From Deltaproteobacteria bacterium (GTDB taxonomy: Bacteria; Desulfobacterota; Dissulfuribacteria; Dissulfuribacterales; QOAL01): a stretch of 55,818 bases of DNA. Below are positions 37,472 through 46,144 of this stretch, piece by piece. The stretch's first letter is position 1; the number at the start of each line of letters is the position of its first letter. The notes below the pieces were generated by a model. It worked only from the letters and a program-made list of their open reading frames with translations. It had not been told where the DNA came from and did not search any database. The DNA is taken from positions 1 to 55,818 of the forward strand of contig JALXCD010000095.1 in assembly GCA_026991135.1 (NCBI GenBank), given 5' to 3'. The translations under genes and the position numbers were made by a program.

Positions 37472-38908
37472 ATGTCAAATACCTTCCTTTTCCCGGTTGT
37501 TTCACCCTTAGGCCCTGAGATTTTCCTGGCAGCCGTTGCCTGCTGCCTGGTAATATTTGACTCCCTTTTCAAGGAGCAAAGAAACATTTTTCCGGTAATT
37601 TCCATTACAGGCGCAACTGTTACCACCTTAATGGTTGCAAGCTCCAAGGGGCTTGGTTTTTCCGGAATGTATAACGTGGATGGCTTCAGTGTCTTTTTTA
37701 AGATTATATGTCTTCTTGCCCTGATCTTTACCGTCCTGATGTCCCACAATCATTTGAAGGTTCTCGGTGTTAAAAGGGAAGGAGAATATTACAGCCTCAT
37801 GCTTTTTGCCTGTATAGGCATGATGGTAATGGCCTCTGCCCTTGATCTTATTGTTCTCTATCTTGGCCTGGAACTTATGGCCCTTAGCGTATATTGCCTG
37901 GTTGGAATTCAGAAAAAGGACAAAAGGGCAAGCGAGGCTGCCATAAAATATTTTTTACTTGGGGCCTTTGCATCATGCCTTTTTTTATTCGGGCTTTCCT
38001 ATATCTATGGTGCTACAGGCACAACATCGTTACCGGTGGTAACCAGTTTTTTGACAGGTGAAGGCATTAAATCAAATCCGGCCTTTTTGCTAGGTCTTGG
38101 CCTTGTACTGATTGCCTTTTCCTTTAAGGTGGCTGCCGCGCCATTTCACATGTGGACCCCGGATGCATACGAGGGCGCAATGACGCCGGTAACCGGCTTC
38201 ATGTCAGTTGCTCCAAAGGCAGCCGGGTTTGCAGCCCTTTCAAGGCTTCTGTTCGAGGCCTTTCCCGCACTTCATGGCAACTGGGTATTGCCTTTTGAGA
38301 TAATGATCTTTTTGACCATGGCCATTGGGAATATTACTGCCATTAGCCAGGTTTCCATAAAAAGGATGCTTGCCTATTCGTCCATTGCACATGCAGGCTA
38401 TGCCCTTTTGGGCCTTCTGCCCGGGACTGCCCAGGGTGTTTCCGCCACCATGAACTACCTTTTCATTTATCTTTTCATGAATATGGGCGCCTTTGCGGTA
38501 ATAGTTCTTTTGCAGCAGAAGGGACTGGCAGGTGAAAGGCTTGAAGATTACAAGGGGCTTGCAAAAAGCCATCCTGTTGCAGCAGGGCTCATGCTTGTCT
38601 TCATGTTTTCCCTAACTGGCATTCCGCCAACAGCAGGCTTTATTGGCAAGTTCAACTTGTTCGTGGCCGCCTTAAATGCCGGTTATACAGGCATGGTGAT
38701 CTGGGCAGTGATCTTTAGCGCAATCTCGGCATATTTTTACCTGAGGGTTGTGATGCTCATGTACATGCACGAGCCTCAAAAAGAGGTGGCCATTGTACGC
38801 TCAGGTGCGCTCTCGGCTGTTCTTGTCATGACCCTTGCAGGCGTTTTGATCATTGGGATTTATCCCAATGATCTTTTGCACCTTGCAGGCATGATCTTTG
38901 GCAAGTAA
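37472..38908 (+). CDS. nuoN: NADH-quinone oxidoreductase subunit N
   Basis: The 478-residue antiporter-like subunit is the last of the complex I cluster. Motifs visible are LYLGLELMALSVYCLVG, KVAAAPFHMWTPDAYEGAM and MLAYSSIAHAGYALLGL. The 3' end contains a 12-bp perfect palindrome (38848-38873), which may serve as the operon's terminator. No nuoE, nuoF or nuoG gene occurs before or after, so the complex lacks the NADH dehydrogenase module, at least in this cluster. Confidence 0.96.
   Translation: MSNTFLFPVVSPLGPEIFLAAVACCLVIFDSLFKEQRNIFPVISITGATVTTLMVASSKGLGFSGMYNVDGFSVFFKIICLLALIFTVLMSHNHLKVLGVKREGEYYSLMLFACIGMMVMASALDLIVLYLGLELMALSVYCLVGIQKKDKRASEAAIKYFLLGAFASCLFLFGLSYIYGATGTTSLPVVTSFLTGEGIKSNPAFLLGLGLVLIAFSFKVAAAPFHMWTPDAYEGAMTPVTGFMSVAPKAAGFAALSRLLFEAFPALHGNWVLPFEIMIFLTMAIGNITAISQVSIKRMLAYSSIAHAGYALLGLLPGTAQGVSATMNYLFIYLFMNMGAFAVIVLLQQKGLAGERLEDYKGLAKSHPVAAGLMLVFMFSLTGIPPTAGFIGKFNLFVAALNAGYTGMVIWAVIFSAISAYFYLRVVMLMYMHEPQKEVAIVRSGALSAVLVMTLAGVLIIGIYPNDLLHLAGMIFGK
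38848..38877 (+). terminator. Perfect 12-bp hairpin plus T tract inside the end of nuoN
   Basis: GATCATTGGGAT (38848-38859) and ATCCCAATGATC (38862-38873) are exact inverse complements around TT and are followed by TTTT. It lies about 35 bases before the nuoN stop. The next gene converges 10 bases after that stop, so a terminator overlapping the coding end is plausible. The T tract is short. Confidence 0.5.
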
Positions 38909-38918
38909 AAAAGCGTTT

Positions 38919-40505
38919 TTATCCTTCTAGAACCCTTCTACATGCCCTGGCAAAGTCTTCAGGGAAGTGACCGGTTATCCACCTTCCCTGCTGCTCGCTG
39001 AAGGCCCCAGGGGATTGGGGATGTTTTGGCAAAAAGGAGTACATGAGCCTTTGGTCAGAGCTTGAAAAGAACCTTTTTGAAATTTCAAAGGAGGTTATCA
39101 TCCTTGCTCCAAGTCCTGCCAGTGCCCTTACTGCCTTTAATATGGCCAGATCAATGCTCCTTCTTGTATCAAGGTCTGCTTCAAGTATGTTTCCTACAGG
39201 TTTAAGGCACAAAAGCTGTAATTCCCCTTGAGAACGCTGGGCCTTTGGCGCAAAAAGTATCACATTTTCATCCCTAAAGACTGTCAATTCACCGCTGATG
39301 TCACTTCTTTCATCAATCCTTTTGTTGGATTCTATTGCCCTTATAAGACAGGTAAAAAAGGAACGGCCAAATTCTTTTTTGTATTGGGTGGTAAACGCCT
39401 CTACACTATCTCCTATCGCATAGGTGGGGAACTCATTTCTTGATGAAATCTCAAGGGATGTATCCGGTATGAGGGCAAATTGCTGATGTATCTGCTGGTG
39501 GGATGCATTGAGTCTAAATCCCGAGGGGCTGAAATCATAGCCAAAGTTCCAGCCCCAAAGGGTTGCACTGAATCTAAGATCCTTTTTTGCTTTTCCTCCC
39601 TTTATTTCTTCCAGAATCTTTAATCTAATCTCTTCAAGCTCCTTTTCCGAAAAAAGCCCCCTTTTTTTCAGATTATTCCCAAGCTCCACAAGAAGGGTAG
39701 TGAATATCCTCTGGTAATAAAGGTGCCTAAGCCCCCTTATATCCTTTTCATCAAGCGTATCTACAGAATATCTTACAGCATCCTGGGCCATATTGGCAGC
39801 AAAATGCCCCCAGGGTATATAGCTATTGGCCCTTAGATATTCCCAGATGTGACCCCTTTTCTTGTCAATGAATTCTCCTACAATTGGGCTTAATCCTTGG
39901 ATGCCAGGGTTTAAAAGGAGAAGTCTTTTAAGATAATCGGGCAGAAAGGGATTGTTGCCCAGTGTTTCATAAAGGTCGTGGTCAAGTATCCTTGGCCTGA
40001 CCCTTCCATTTTCATCACTTTCATATTTTAGACCTGTGATTTTCCCTTTTCTGTCCCGCATAAATTCAGCACAGAGGGGCAAAAGTTTTTTCAGTATCCT
40101 CGGGTCCTTACAGGTTTGTGCAATTGCTAGGATAACTGGGCGTGGGATGTCTTTTATATCAAGTTTAAAAAACTCATCCCAATTTTCAAAATTGCACTCC
40201 CCTTTTGGTTCAAAACTTATTGGAATATCCCTTTTTGAATTTTCCCTGGCAATATCTCCAAGAATAAATGTGGCCCCCAAGAATGGAAAGGCATTTGGTA
40301 TTTCAAAGATGGGCTGTGCCTTGTCAACATGGATATCTCCCTTTGGGAAATTGGCAAGGTTTTGAACCATACTTCCATCTTCCAACTGTCCAAGGTCTAA
40401 AACTGTTTCGTTCAGCCTGTGGTTTAGAACGTGATAGCTTGGAAGGTGGCATGAGACCAAAAAGTATCCGTCAGGGTGTACGCAGGTTTTGACCAGTCGG
40501 TTCAA
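38919..40505 (-). CDS. HIT/GalT-superfamily-like protein, function unknown
   Basis: The 528-residue cytoplasmic protein starts at a TTG with a perfect SD (AAGGAGGT, 6 bases upstream). I do not recognise it as a named family. Two regions resemble the nucleotidyltransferase/hydrolase HIT fold. LNASHQQIHQQFALIP (~330-345) recalls the active-site HxHxQ of galactose-1-phosphate uridylyltransferases. The C-terminal NVILFAPKAQRSQGELQ... followed by GRWITGHFPEDFARACR recalls the second half of that family. Residues 1-320 are alpha-rich and unassigned. It is monocistronic between nuoN (converging) and a divergent gene. The remote homology is an impression from motif reading and needs profile searching. 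Confidence 0.7.
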   Translation of the reverse strand: MNRLVKTCVHPDGYFLVSCHLPSYHVLNHRLNETVLDLGQLEDGSMVQNLANFPKGDIHVDKAQPIFEIPNAFPFLGATFILGDIARENSKRDIPISFEPKGECNFENWDEFFKLDIKDIPRPVILAIAQTCKDPRILKKLLPLCAEFMRDRKGKITGLKYESDENGRVRPRILDHDLYETLGNNPFLPDYLKRLLLLNPGIQGLSPIVGEFIDKKRGHIWEYLRANSYIPWGHFAANMAQDAVRYSVDTLDEKDIRGLRHLYYQRIFTTLLVELGNNLKKRGLFSEKELEEIRLKILEEIKGGKAKKDLRFSATLWGWNFGYDFSPSGFRLNASHQQIHQQFALIPDTSLEISSRNEFPTYAIGDSVEAFTTQYKKEFGRSFFTCLIRAIESNKRIDERSDISGELTVFRDENVILFAPKAQRSQGELQLLCLKPVGNILEADLDTRRSIDLAILKAVRALAGLGARMITSFEISKRFFSSSDQRLMYSFLPKHPQSPGAFSEQQGRWITGHFPEDFARACRRVLEG

Positions 40506-40768
40506 GTTGTTACCTCCTTAGAAATTCAAGGGAATAATAAACTGTTTTTTAAAAAATGAAATAACAAGAGTCGGAGAATGGACTGGAAAACTTGCCGGCA
40601 ATAGGAATGAAAGGGTAAAGGTTATTTTTAACGGTAAATTGATGAGAAATTTTCTTAAAGGCCAAAGAGAAATGGCAAACTGGCCCAATTTATGCTAAAA
40701 TTTTTAAAATATGAATCTTTCAGGCTCTTTTTTATAAAGAGTGCTTTTGTCTAAAAAGGGGTCTTTTT

Positions 40769-41422
40769 ATGGAAAATGCTGCATTGGAGACCAGGGTCAA
40801 AAATCTAGAAAACGATATCACCGATCTCAAGTTGGTTTTGCGGGATTTTATACTCCACACCGAAAGTGCATTTCTCAGATTGGAAACCGAGATGCGGGAG
40901 TTCAAAGATGAGATGCGAGATTTCAAGGACGAGATGTTGGTTTGGCGACAGGAGGTTGATAAAGAACGGAAAGAGATGAATCGAAAGTGGGGAGATATAG
41001 CCAATAAAATGGGGACCCTGGTTGAAGATATATTTGCTCCTGGTGTGCTAGATATTGCCAAAAAGTATTTTGGTTGCCAAGAACTAGAAGATTATATGGT
41101 CAGGCGTATCAGGAAGAAGCCTGGCTCCAAGGGTGAAAGAAGGGAATTTGATATTATAGCCGTTTGCCAGGACAAAGTTATCCTGGTTGATGTCAAATCC
41201 ACTGTAAGGCCTGTTTATATTGACAATTTTGAAGAGTTGGTAAAATCGGGCCTTTTTTTTGAGTTTTTCCCAGAGTACAAGGATAAAAAATTGATTCCCA
41301 TTTTTGCCTCTCTTTACCTTTCTGATGAGGAGATAAAGGACCTTACAAAAAGGGGCCTTTATGCCATGGCAATGAGTTCCGATGCAGTGGATATTTTGAA
41401 TTTTGATGAAGTAAAAAATTAA
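40769..41422 (+). CDS. DUF3782-like protein with PD-(D/E)XK nuclease-type domain
   Basis: The 217-residue product has an N-terminal coiled coil (residues 1-75, with MREFKDE-MRDFKDE heptads) and a C-terminal alpha/beta domain. The latter contains REFDIIAVCQDKVILVDVKST, where D128-like Asp and the D-V-K triad fit a PD-(D/E)XK active site. This architecture matches DUF3782-type proteins, common as multicopy genes in thermophiles and cyanobacteria. No partner methylase or toxin is adjacent. The ATG is preceded by AAGGGG. Nuclease activity is an inference. Confidence 0.8.
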   Translation: MENAALETRVKNLENDITDLKLVLRDFILHTESAFLRLETEMREFKDEMRDFKDEMLVWRQEVDKERKEMNRKWGDIANKMGTLVEDIFAPGVLDIAKKYFGCQELEDYMVRRIRKKPGSKGERREFDIIAVCQDKVILVDVKSTVRPVYIDNFEELVKSGLFFEFFPEYKDKKLIPIFASLYLSDEEIKDLTKRGLYAMAMSSDAVDILNFDEVKN

Positions 41423-41490
41423 CTGTGATATTTCAAAAAAGGTGTTCAAGGAGCTTTGAGGGTCCTTGAACTCCCTCGCTTTAGAATTTT

Positions 41491-42318
41491 TTATGCTTTT
41501 TTCTTCTTTTTTAGCCTAAAGAGAGAAACTAATCCAGTTCCTAAAAGAAAAATGGAGGCAGGTTCAGGGACTGGAGTAGCCGGATGGGCTTCGAATTTGT
41601 GGTTATCTATACTAGCCCAATTAACGATATATGTTCCTTCTTTTGTTATACCTGCCGTATAGGAATCAATTCCTAGAAGATATGTCCTCATTGGGTCAAG
41701 TGTAAGAGTTGATGAATAGTTACCACTTAGATTATAGCCTCCAGACCAATTATCTATACTTATATTATAATCCCAAATACCTGGCTGAGGTGGACCTATA
41801 TGCCGAGTATTACTTGAGCCATCATTATTTTGGGATAATTCATCATAATAAAAAATTGTTGGATTATTTGGGTCTGTACAGTCAATTAGGCTAAAGGCAA
41901 CCTTTGATGTATTAGGTACATTGTTTTTTCTGTAAAAAGAAAGATTTTAAAAGAAATATCCAACTGATTTACATTTGTAAATGGATCTGAAACAGCGTTA
42001 ATAAAAGCCACATCCATTCCGTAATCTAATAAATTTGGATTTTGGTCATCGATGGAACGTCCGAAAACAGAAAAAAGGGTTTGAGTGTCACCACGTAACC
42101 AAATAAGTTGATTACTTGTATCTAATTTAAAATTAATTGGTAACGTCTGCTGGTATGGATATTGAGGAATAAGGTCAGGAGCAGGTGGAAAAGGTGGAAG
42201 GCTTGTCCCAAATCCTGTGGAAGAATTAAAAGAAAAGCTCCCTCCCACTAAATTTATTGGGTAGGCAAAAGCAAAATTATTTGCTACTACTAAGCAAGCA
42301 AGTCCTTTTTGTCTTCAT
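41491..42318 (-). pseudogene. PEP-CTERM sorted exported protein, interrupted by two frameshifts
   Basis: Reading from ATG 42318 (GGAGGG upstream), the frame gives MKTKR and then breaks. Adding one A in the run at 42306-42310 would give a signal peptide (MKTKKGLACLVVANNFAFA) joined to GGSFSFNSSTGFG. A second break lies near 41934-41938, where one added base joins LDISFKIFLF to RKNNVPNTSKVAFSLIDC. The frame then runs to the C-terminal sorting signal PVPEPASIFLLGTGLVSLF plus a Lys-rich end. With both repairs the gene encodes about 275 residues. Both breaks fall in runs of five A/T, so sequencing or assembly error is as likely as decay. No exosortase gene is in the window. Confidence 0.75.
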
Positions 42319-42618
42319 AATACGAATTACCCTCCTTCAATTAAAATTTGGCTATTATAGTTAACTTAACCCAATACACCCAGAAAAAATTTTCTTCAAG
42401 AAAGCAATAAAAATACCAAAATTTATCAGGGATCACCTAAAAAATAGGAATATTTCAGGCTTAAAAAGAAGATTTTTCGTTAGTAGGAGAAAAATTTTTC
42501 TCAAAAAAGGAAAAATTTTTCCTTCTCCCCCAACGGAAATTTATTTCAAATCTTAACCTTTTGCTTTTAGTCCCTTTATGGATTATTGTCATGACAAAAA
42601 GGCCTGGAGGCTTTTTAG
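42319..42618 (+). other. 300-base AT-rich intergenic region between divergent genes
   Basis: No gene is supported here. The only clear structure is the hairpin at 42597-42616 next to the following start codon. A minus-strand open frame at 42461-42661 lacks a ribosome binding site and resembles nothing, so it was not called. Confidence 0.6.
42597..42616 (+). promoter_or_regulatory. Hairpin enclosing the ribosome binding site of the 42619 gene
   Basis: AAAAGGCC and GGCTTTTT pair over 8 positions (one G-T) around the loop TGGA. The only SD-like sequence, GGAGG (42606-42610), lies in the loop and the 3' arm, 8 bases before the TTG start. Folding would hide it from the ribosome. Confidence 0.5.
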
Positions 42619-44256
42619 TTGGACTTTCACAAAAAGGCTTTAATTTCTTTTTTTGTCCCATTTTTTATCGTCTTTTTTGCAGTTCTTTCCTTTAGTAGTA
42701 GCAGTCTATCTAGGTTCATAACGGATCTTTCGCCAATTTATGCCGGTGCCACAAAGGCAGAAGACGGTAATTTTATCCTAAATGTTGGTTCATCTAATGG
42801 GCTTAAAGCTGGAGATATATTTTCTATTATTTCAAAAGGAGAGCCCTTTTATGCACAAAACACAAAAAAGATAATTGGCTACAGGGAAAAGGTTGTATCC
42901 AAATGCCAGGTTATTAATCTTTCATATAAAAGTGCCATTTGCAAACCATATCTAGACCTTTTTGAAGTAAAAGGCCAGTTAAGAGCCATTCGTTTTTCAA
43001 ACATAAAGGCGGCCTTTTTCGTAAATGGCCGTCTCTCCTATCCAGAGCTTATAAATGGAGCCCTGAGCGAGCTTTTACCAAATATTGAGTGGCTTGAACC
43101 GGCAAGTGGCCCCGTGCCTGTGGCTTCGTCCTCATCCATGTCTGCATTTGGCCTTGATATGATTGTGGAACTTGGGTATGGAAAGTTAAAGGTCTTTGGA
43201 CCAGGTTATCAGCTTATAAGAGAATATGAAATCGATTTAACCCGGCCTTTTGTATCAGGTAAACAACCTAAAGAATTACAGGGACATGTGGAGGGGGCCA
43301 GTGAATTTCCCTTTGAGCCCCTGGTTGATTTTTCGAGGGCAAAGGTAAAGGGCACCCTAAATGAAAAGGTTCTTCAGCTAGAAGTGATTGATTTAGATGG
43401 GGATGGAAATTATGAAGTCGTATATCTTTTAAAGGATCGTATCCTTATCTCCCCCTATATGCATTCAGGCAGCCTTTTAGGCTTTAAGGTGGATGATTTT
43501 GAGGCCGCTTGTAATTTTTCCCTTTTTCCAGGAAAGGGCTGGTTAAGTCTAAATGTAAGCCTTGATGATGCAGGTCTTGATTCAAGGCTATTTAATTATG
43601 ACAATGACAAGCTGCAATTGATCCAAGAGGGTATAAACCTGTGGCTTCAGTTTATAAGTCAAGGGTGCAAGTTTAAAGAGGTTCGGTTCGTTGGACAGTC
43701 CTTTGAACGTATGAGGATGAGGGGGCAGAATTTTTTTCAACTGTTTCCAACTGAAAAAGGGATCGAATATGGAGACAACCTGTATTACCCAAGTGACTTC
43801 AGTATCCAGTCGGCCACTACCATTCCCTTTAAAGACAATTGTGCCCTCTTTTATGTGAGCTTTGATGGTTTTTTAAAGGTCTATTTAAGAGGCTCTCACA
43901 TTTGGACGTCACTTTGGCCTATTGTTGAAGAGGTTAAAGGATGCGGACCTCAAAGGGTATCATTTGTCAAGTTAGGGGATTATATTCTATTTTCAGGACT
44001 TATTAAAAAGGGGGCAACTGGTTCAAATAACGGCTATGGACTTTTTGTGCTAAATCCCAAAAATGGGCTTGATTTTAAAAGGATTGATGTCAATCTTTCG
44101 GGACGAATAAATGGAATGAGCCTTTTAGGGCAAAATAGGTTACTTATTGGGGTAAGCCAGAACATAAAAAACAAGCCAAAGACCATTCTTTATGAATTTG
44201 ATGCCAAAAAGATACTTGAAAAGATAAAAGGAACTTATGAAGAGTCTAGTAACTGA
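42619..44256 (+). CDS. Exported protein with FlgT-C-like and FG-GAP-like segments, function unknown
   Basis: The 545-residue product has a signal peptide or anchor at residues 3-25. It continues with YAGATKAEDGNFILNVGSSNGLKAGDIFSII (shown in the parts ILNVGSSNGLKAGD and FSII), which resembles the C-terminal domain of the flagellar outer-membrane protein FlgT and similar 'GSSxGL-GD' beta domains. VIDLDGDGNYEVVYL (~ residue 255) looks like an FG-GAP/VCBS calcium-binding blade, so a periplasmic or surface beta-propeller is likely. The start is TTG 42619, directly after an in-frame TAG; no other start would keep the signal peptide. No flagellar genes are nearby. It overlaps miaB by 20 bases. Confidence 0.75.
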   Translation: MDFHKKALISFFVPFFIVFFAVLSFSSSSLSRFITDLSPIYAGATKAEDGNFILNVGSSNGLKAGDIFSIISKGEPFYAQNTKKIIGYREKVVSKCQVINLSYKSAICKPYLDLFEVKGQLRAIRFSNIKAAFFVNGRLSYPELINGALSELLPNIEWLEPASGPVPVASSSSMSAFGLDMIVELGYGKLKVFGPGYQLIREYEIDLTRPFVSGKQPKELQGHVEGASEFPFEPLVDFSRAKVKGTLNEKVLQLEVIDLDGDGNYEVVYLLKDRILISPYMHSGSLLGFKVDDFEAACNFSLFPGKGWLSLNVSLDDAGLDSRLFNYDNDKLQLIQEGINLWLQFISQGCKFKEVRFVGQSFERMRMRGQNFFQLFPTEKGIEYGDNLYYPSDFSIQSATTIPFKDNCALFYVSFDGFLKVYLRGSHIWTSLWPIVEEVKGCGPQRVSFVKLGDYILFSGLIKKGATGSNNGYGLFVLNPKNGLDFKRIDVNLSGRINGMSLLGQNRLLIGVSQNIKNKPKTILYEFDAKKILEKIKGTYEESSN

Positions 44257-45595
44257 AAACCATCAGGTATTTGCTACCAAAGGGCCTAAGAAGTGCCATA
44301 TAATCACATTTGGCTGCCAGATGAATGAATATGATTCTAAAACCATGGCCCAGCTTCTTATGGATGATTATCAGCAGACGCCCTTTTTAGAAGAAGCAGA
44401 CCTTATTCTTATAAATACCTGTTCCATAAGAGAAAAGGCAGAGCACAAGCTTTATAGCCTTCTTGGAAGGCTTAAAAGGCTAAAAAAGAGAAATCCAACT
44501 CTAAAAATTGGCGTTTGCGGTTGTGTTGCTCAACAGCTTGGAGAAAGGCTATTCGAAAGAATGCCCCATGTGGATTTGGTCATCGGGCCTCAGGGCCTTT
44601 ATAGGCTTCCTGTTCTTTTAAAAACCTTAGAGGAAGGGGAAAAACATATAAGTGATACCACCTTAAGGGATGATTTTGACATCCCCTTCATTGACGCACC
44701 ACTTCCAAGGGTGGGTGATGTCAGGGCCTATGTGACCATAATGCAAGGGTGCAATAACTTTTGCACCTATTGCATTGTTCCATATGTCCGTGGAAGGGAG
44801 GTGAGCAGGCCCTCTGAACATATCATGAGGGAAATTGAGGGGCTTATTGAACAGGGGGTTAAAGATATAACCCTTCTGGGACAAAATGTTAATTCCTATG
44901 GAAGAGGGCTTAATGAAGATATAGATTTCCCAGGGCTTTTAAAGAAAATAGAAAAGGCCTTTGGGAAGGATATTAGGCTTCGATTTACCACAAGCCATCC
45001 AAAGGATCTCTCTGATGAACTGATTGACTGTTTTAAGGAGCTTCAAAGCCTTTGTGAGCATTTGCATCTTCCGGTTCAATCAGGCTCAAACGCAGTCCTT
45101 AAGCGTATGAATAGACACTACACCATTGAAGCATACCTTGAAAAGCTTGAGAAGCTTAGGTCTTTATGCCCCGTAATTACCATTACTACCGATTTAATTG
45201 TTGGTTTTCCTGGTGAAAGCAAAAAAGATTTTGAAAAAACCATGGAGCTTCTTAAAAAGGTGCGCTACGATCAGGCCTTTGCATTTAAATATTCTGAAAG
45301 GCCGGGGACACCTGCGGTTAATTTTGGCCAAAAGGTGCCTGAAGAAGAAAAATCAAAGAGGTTAAACGAGCTCCTTGAGCTTCAAAACCAGATTGGTCTT
45401 GAGCAATACAAGAAATTAGAGGGAAAAGTTGTGGAGGTTCTTGTTGAAGGAGTTAAGGGAGATCAGCTAGTTGGAAGAACCCGGGGCAATCATATAGTAA
45501 ATATTGAAGGTGAACAAGAACTTGTGGGAAGAAGAATGAATGTTTACATTGAAAGGGCATGCCATCATTCCTTAAATGGTAAGGTCATGCATTAG
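44237..45595 (+). CDS. miaB: tRNA-2-methylthio-N6-dimethylallyladenosine synthase
   Basis: MiaB is a radical SAM methylthiotransferase acting on tRNA position A37. The 452-residue product has the UPF0004 domain with its three cluster Cys (ITFGCQMNEYDS, NTCSIREKAE, GVCGCVAQ), the radical SAM triad CNNFCTYC and a C-terminal TRAM domain (VEVLVEG...LVGRT). The start ATG is preceded by AAAAGGAA and lies inside the preceding gene. Confidence 0.96.
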   Translation: MKSLVTENHQVFATKGPKKCHIITFGCQMNEYDSKTMAQLLMDDYQQTPFLEEADLILINTCSIREKAEHKLYSLLGRLKRLKKRNPTLKIGVCGCVAQQLGERLFERMPHVDLVIGPQGLYRLPVLLKTLEEGEKHISDTTLRDDFDIPFIDAPLPRVGDVRAYVTIMQGCNNFCTYCIVPYVRGREVSRPSEHIMREIEGLIEQGVKDITLLGQNVNSYGRGLNEDIDFPGLLKKIEKAFGKDIRLRFTTSHPKDLSDELIDCFKELQSLCEHLHLPVQSGSNAVLKRMNRHYTIEAYLEKLEKLRSLCPVITITTDLIVGFPGESKKDFEKTMELLKKVRYDQAFAFKYSERPGTPAVNFGQKVPEEEKSKRLNELLELQNQIGLEQYKKLEGKVVEVLVEGVKGDQLVGRTRGNHIVNIEGEQELVGRRMNVYIERACHHSLNGKVMH

Positions 45596-45611
45596 ACGAG
45601 GTAGGAATAAC

Positions 45612-46118
45612 ATGAATGCTGTAAAAATGATAATACATGCCATCACCTTGGACCCCCAGTCCAATTCTCCCATATTGATTTTAAAGGAGGAAAATGGAGA
45701 AAGGACCCTTCCAATTTGGATTGGCCTTCTTGAGGCTACTGCTATAGCCACTGAGATGGAAAAACTTGAGTTTGCAAGGCCTATGACACACGATCTCGCA
45801 GTAAATCTTTTAAAGGCAGCAGGCATAAGGCTTGTAAGGGTGGATGTTACAGAGCTAAAGGACAATACCTATTACGCAGAAATAACCCTTGATACAGGGG
45901 AAAAAGTCGTTCGTGTTGATTCACGACCAAGTGATGCCATTGCCCTGGCACTTAGGGCCGATGCGGACATCTTTGTAAATGAAGAGGTCCTTAACAGTGC
46001 AACAAAGATGGAAAAAGAACCTACAATAATGACAGGGCAAGACAAGGAAAAGGATAAGGACAAGTGGAGCAAGATACTGGAAGATCTTGACCCAAGTGCA
46101 TTTAAGTACAAGATGTGA
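45612..46118 (+). CDS. Bifunctional nuclease family protein (DUF151)
   Basis: The 168-residue product has the BFN core: PILILKEENGERTLPIWIG, then EATAIA and the signature VDSRPSDAIALALRADADIFV, with an acidic C-terminal extension. The family includes plant BFN nucleases and many bacterial members of unclear role. The start ATG 45612 is preceded by GAGGTAGGAA. The gene follows miaB by 16 bases, so the two are probably co-transcribed, an arrangement also seen in related bacteria. Confidence 0.9.
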   Translation: MNAVKMIIHAITLDPQSNSPILILKEENGERTLPIWIGLLEATAIATEMEKLEFARPMTHDLAVNLLKAAGIRLVRVDVTELKDNTYYAEITLDTGEKVVRVDSRPSDAIALALRADADIFVNEEVLNSATKMEKEPTIMTGQDKEKDKDKWSKILEDLDPSAFKYKM

Positions 46119-46144
46119 TTAATTAAACGGCCTTTCCCCTTGGA

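Noticed and set aside
42319-42618. Cyclic-di-GMP (GEMM) riboswitch upstream of the 42619 gene
   Set aside because: A GCCT-rich hairpin is present, but the conserved receptor sequences of the riboswitch are not.
42461-42661. Minus-strand 66-codon frame in the intergenic region before 42619
   Set aside because: It is Lys/Phe-rich from AT-rich DNA, has no start signal and overlaps the opposite gene.
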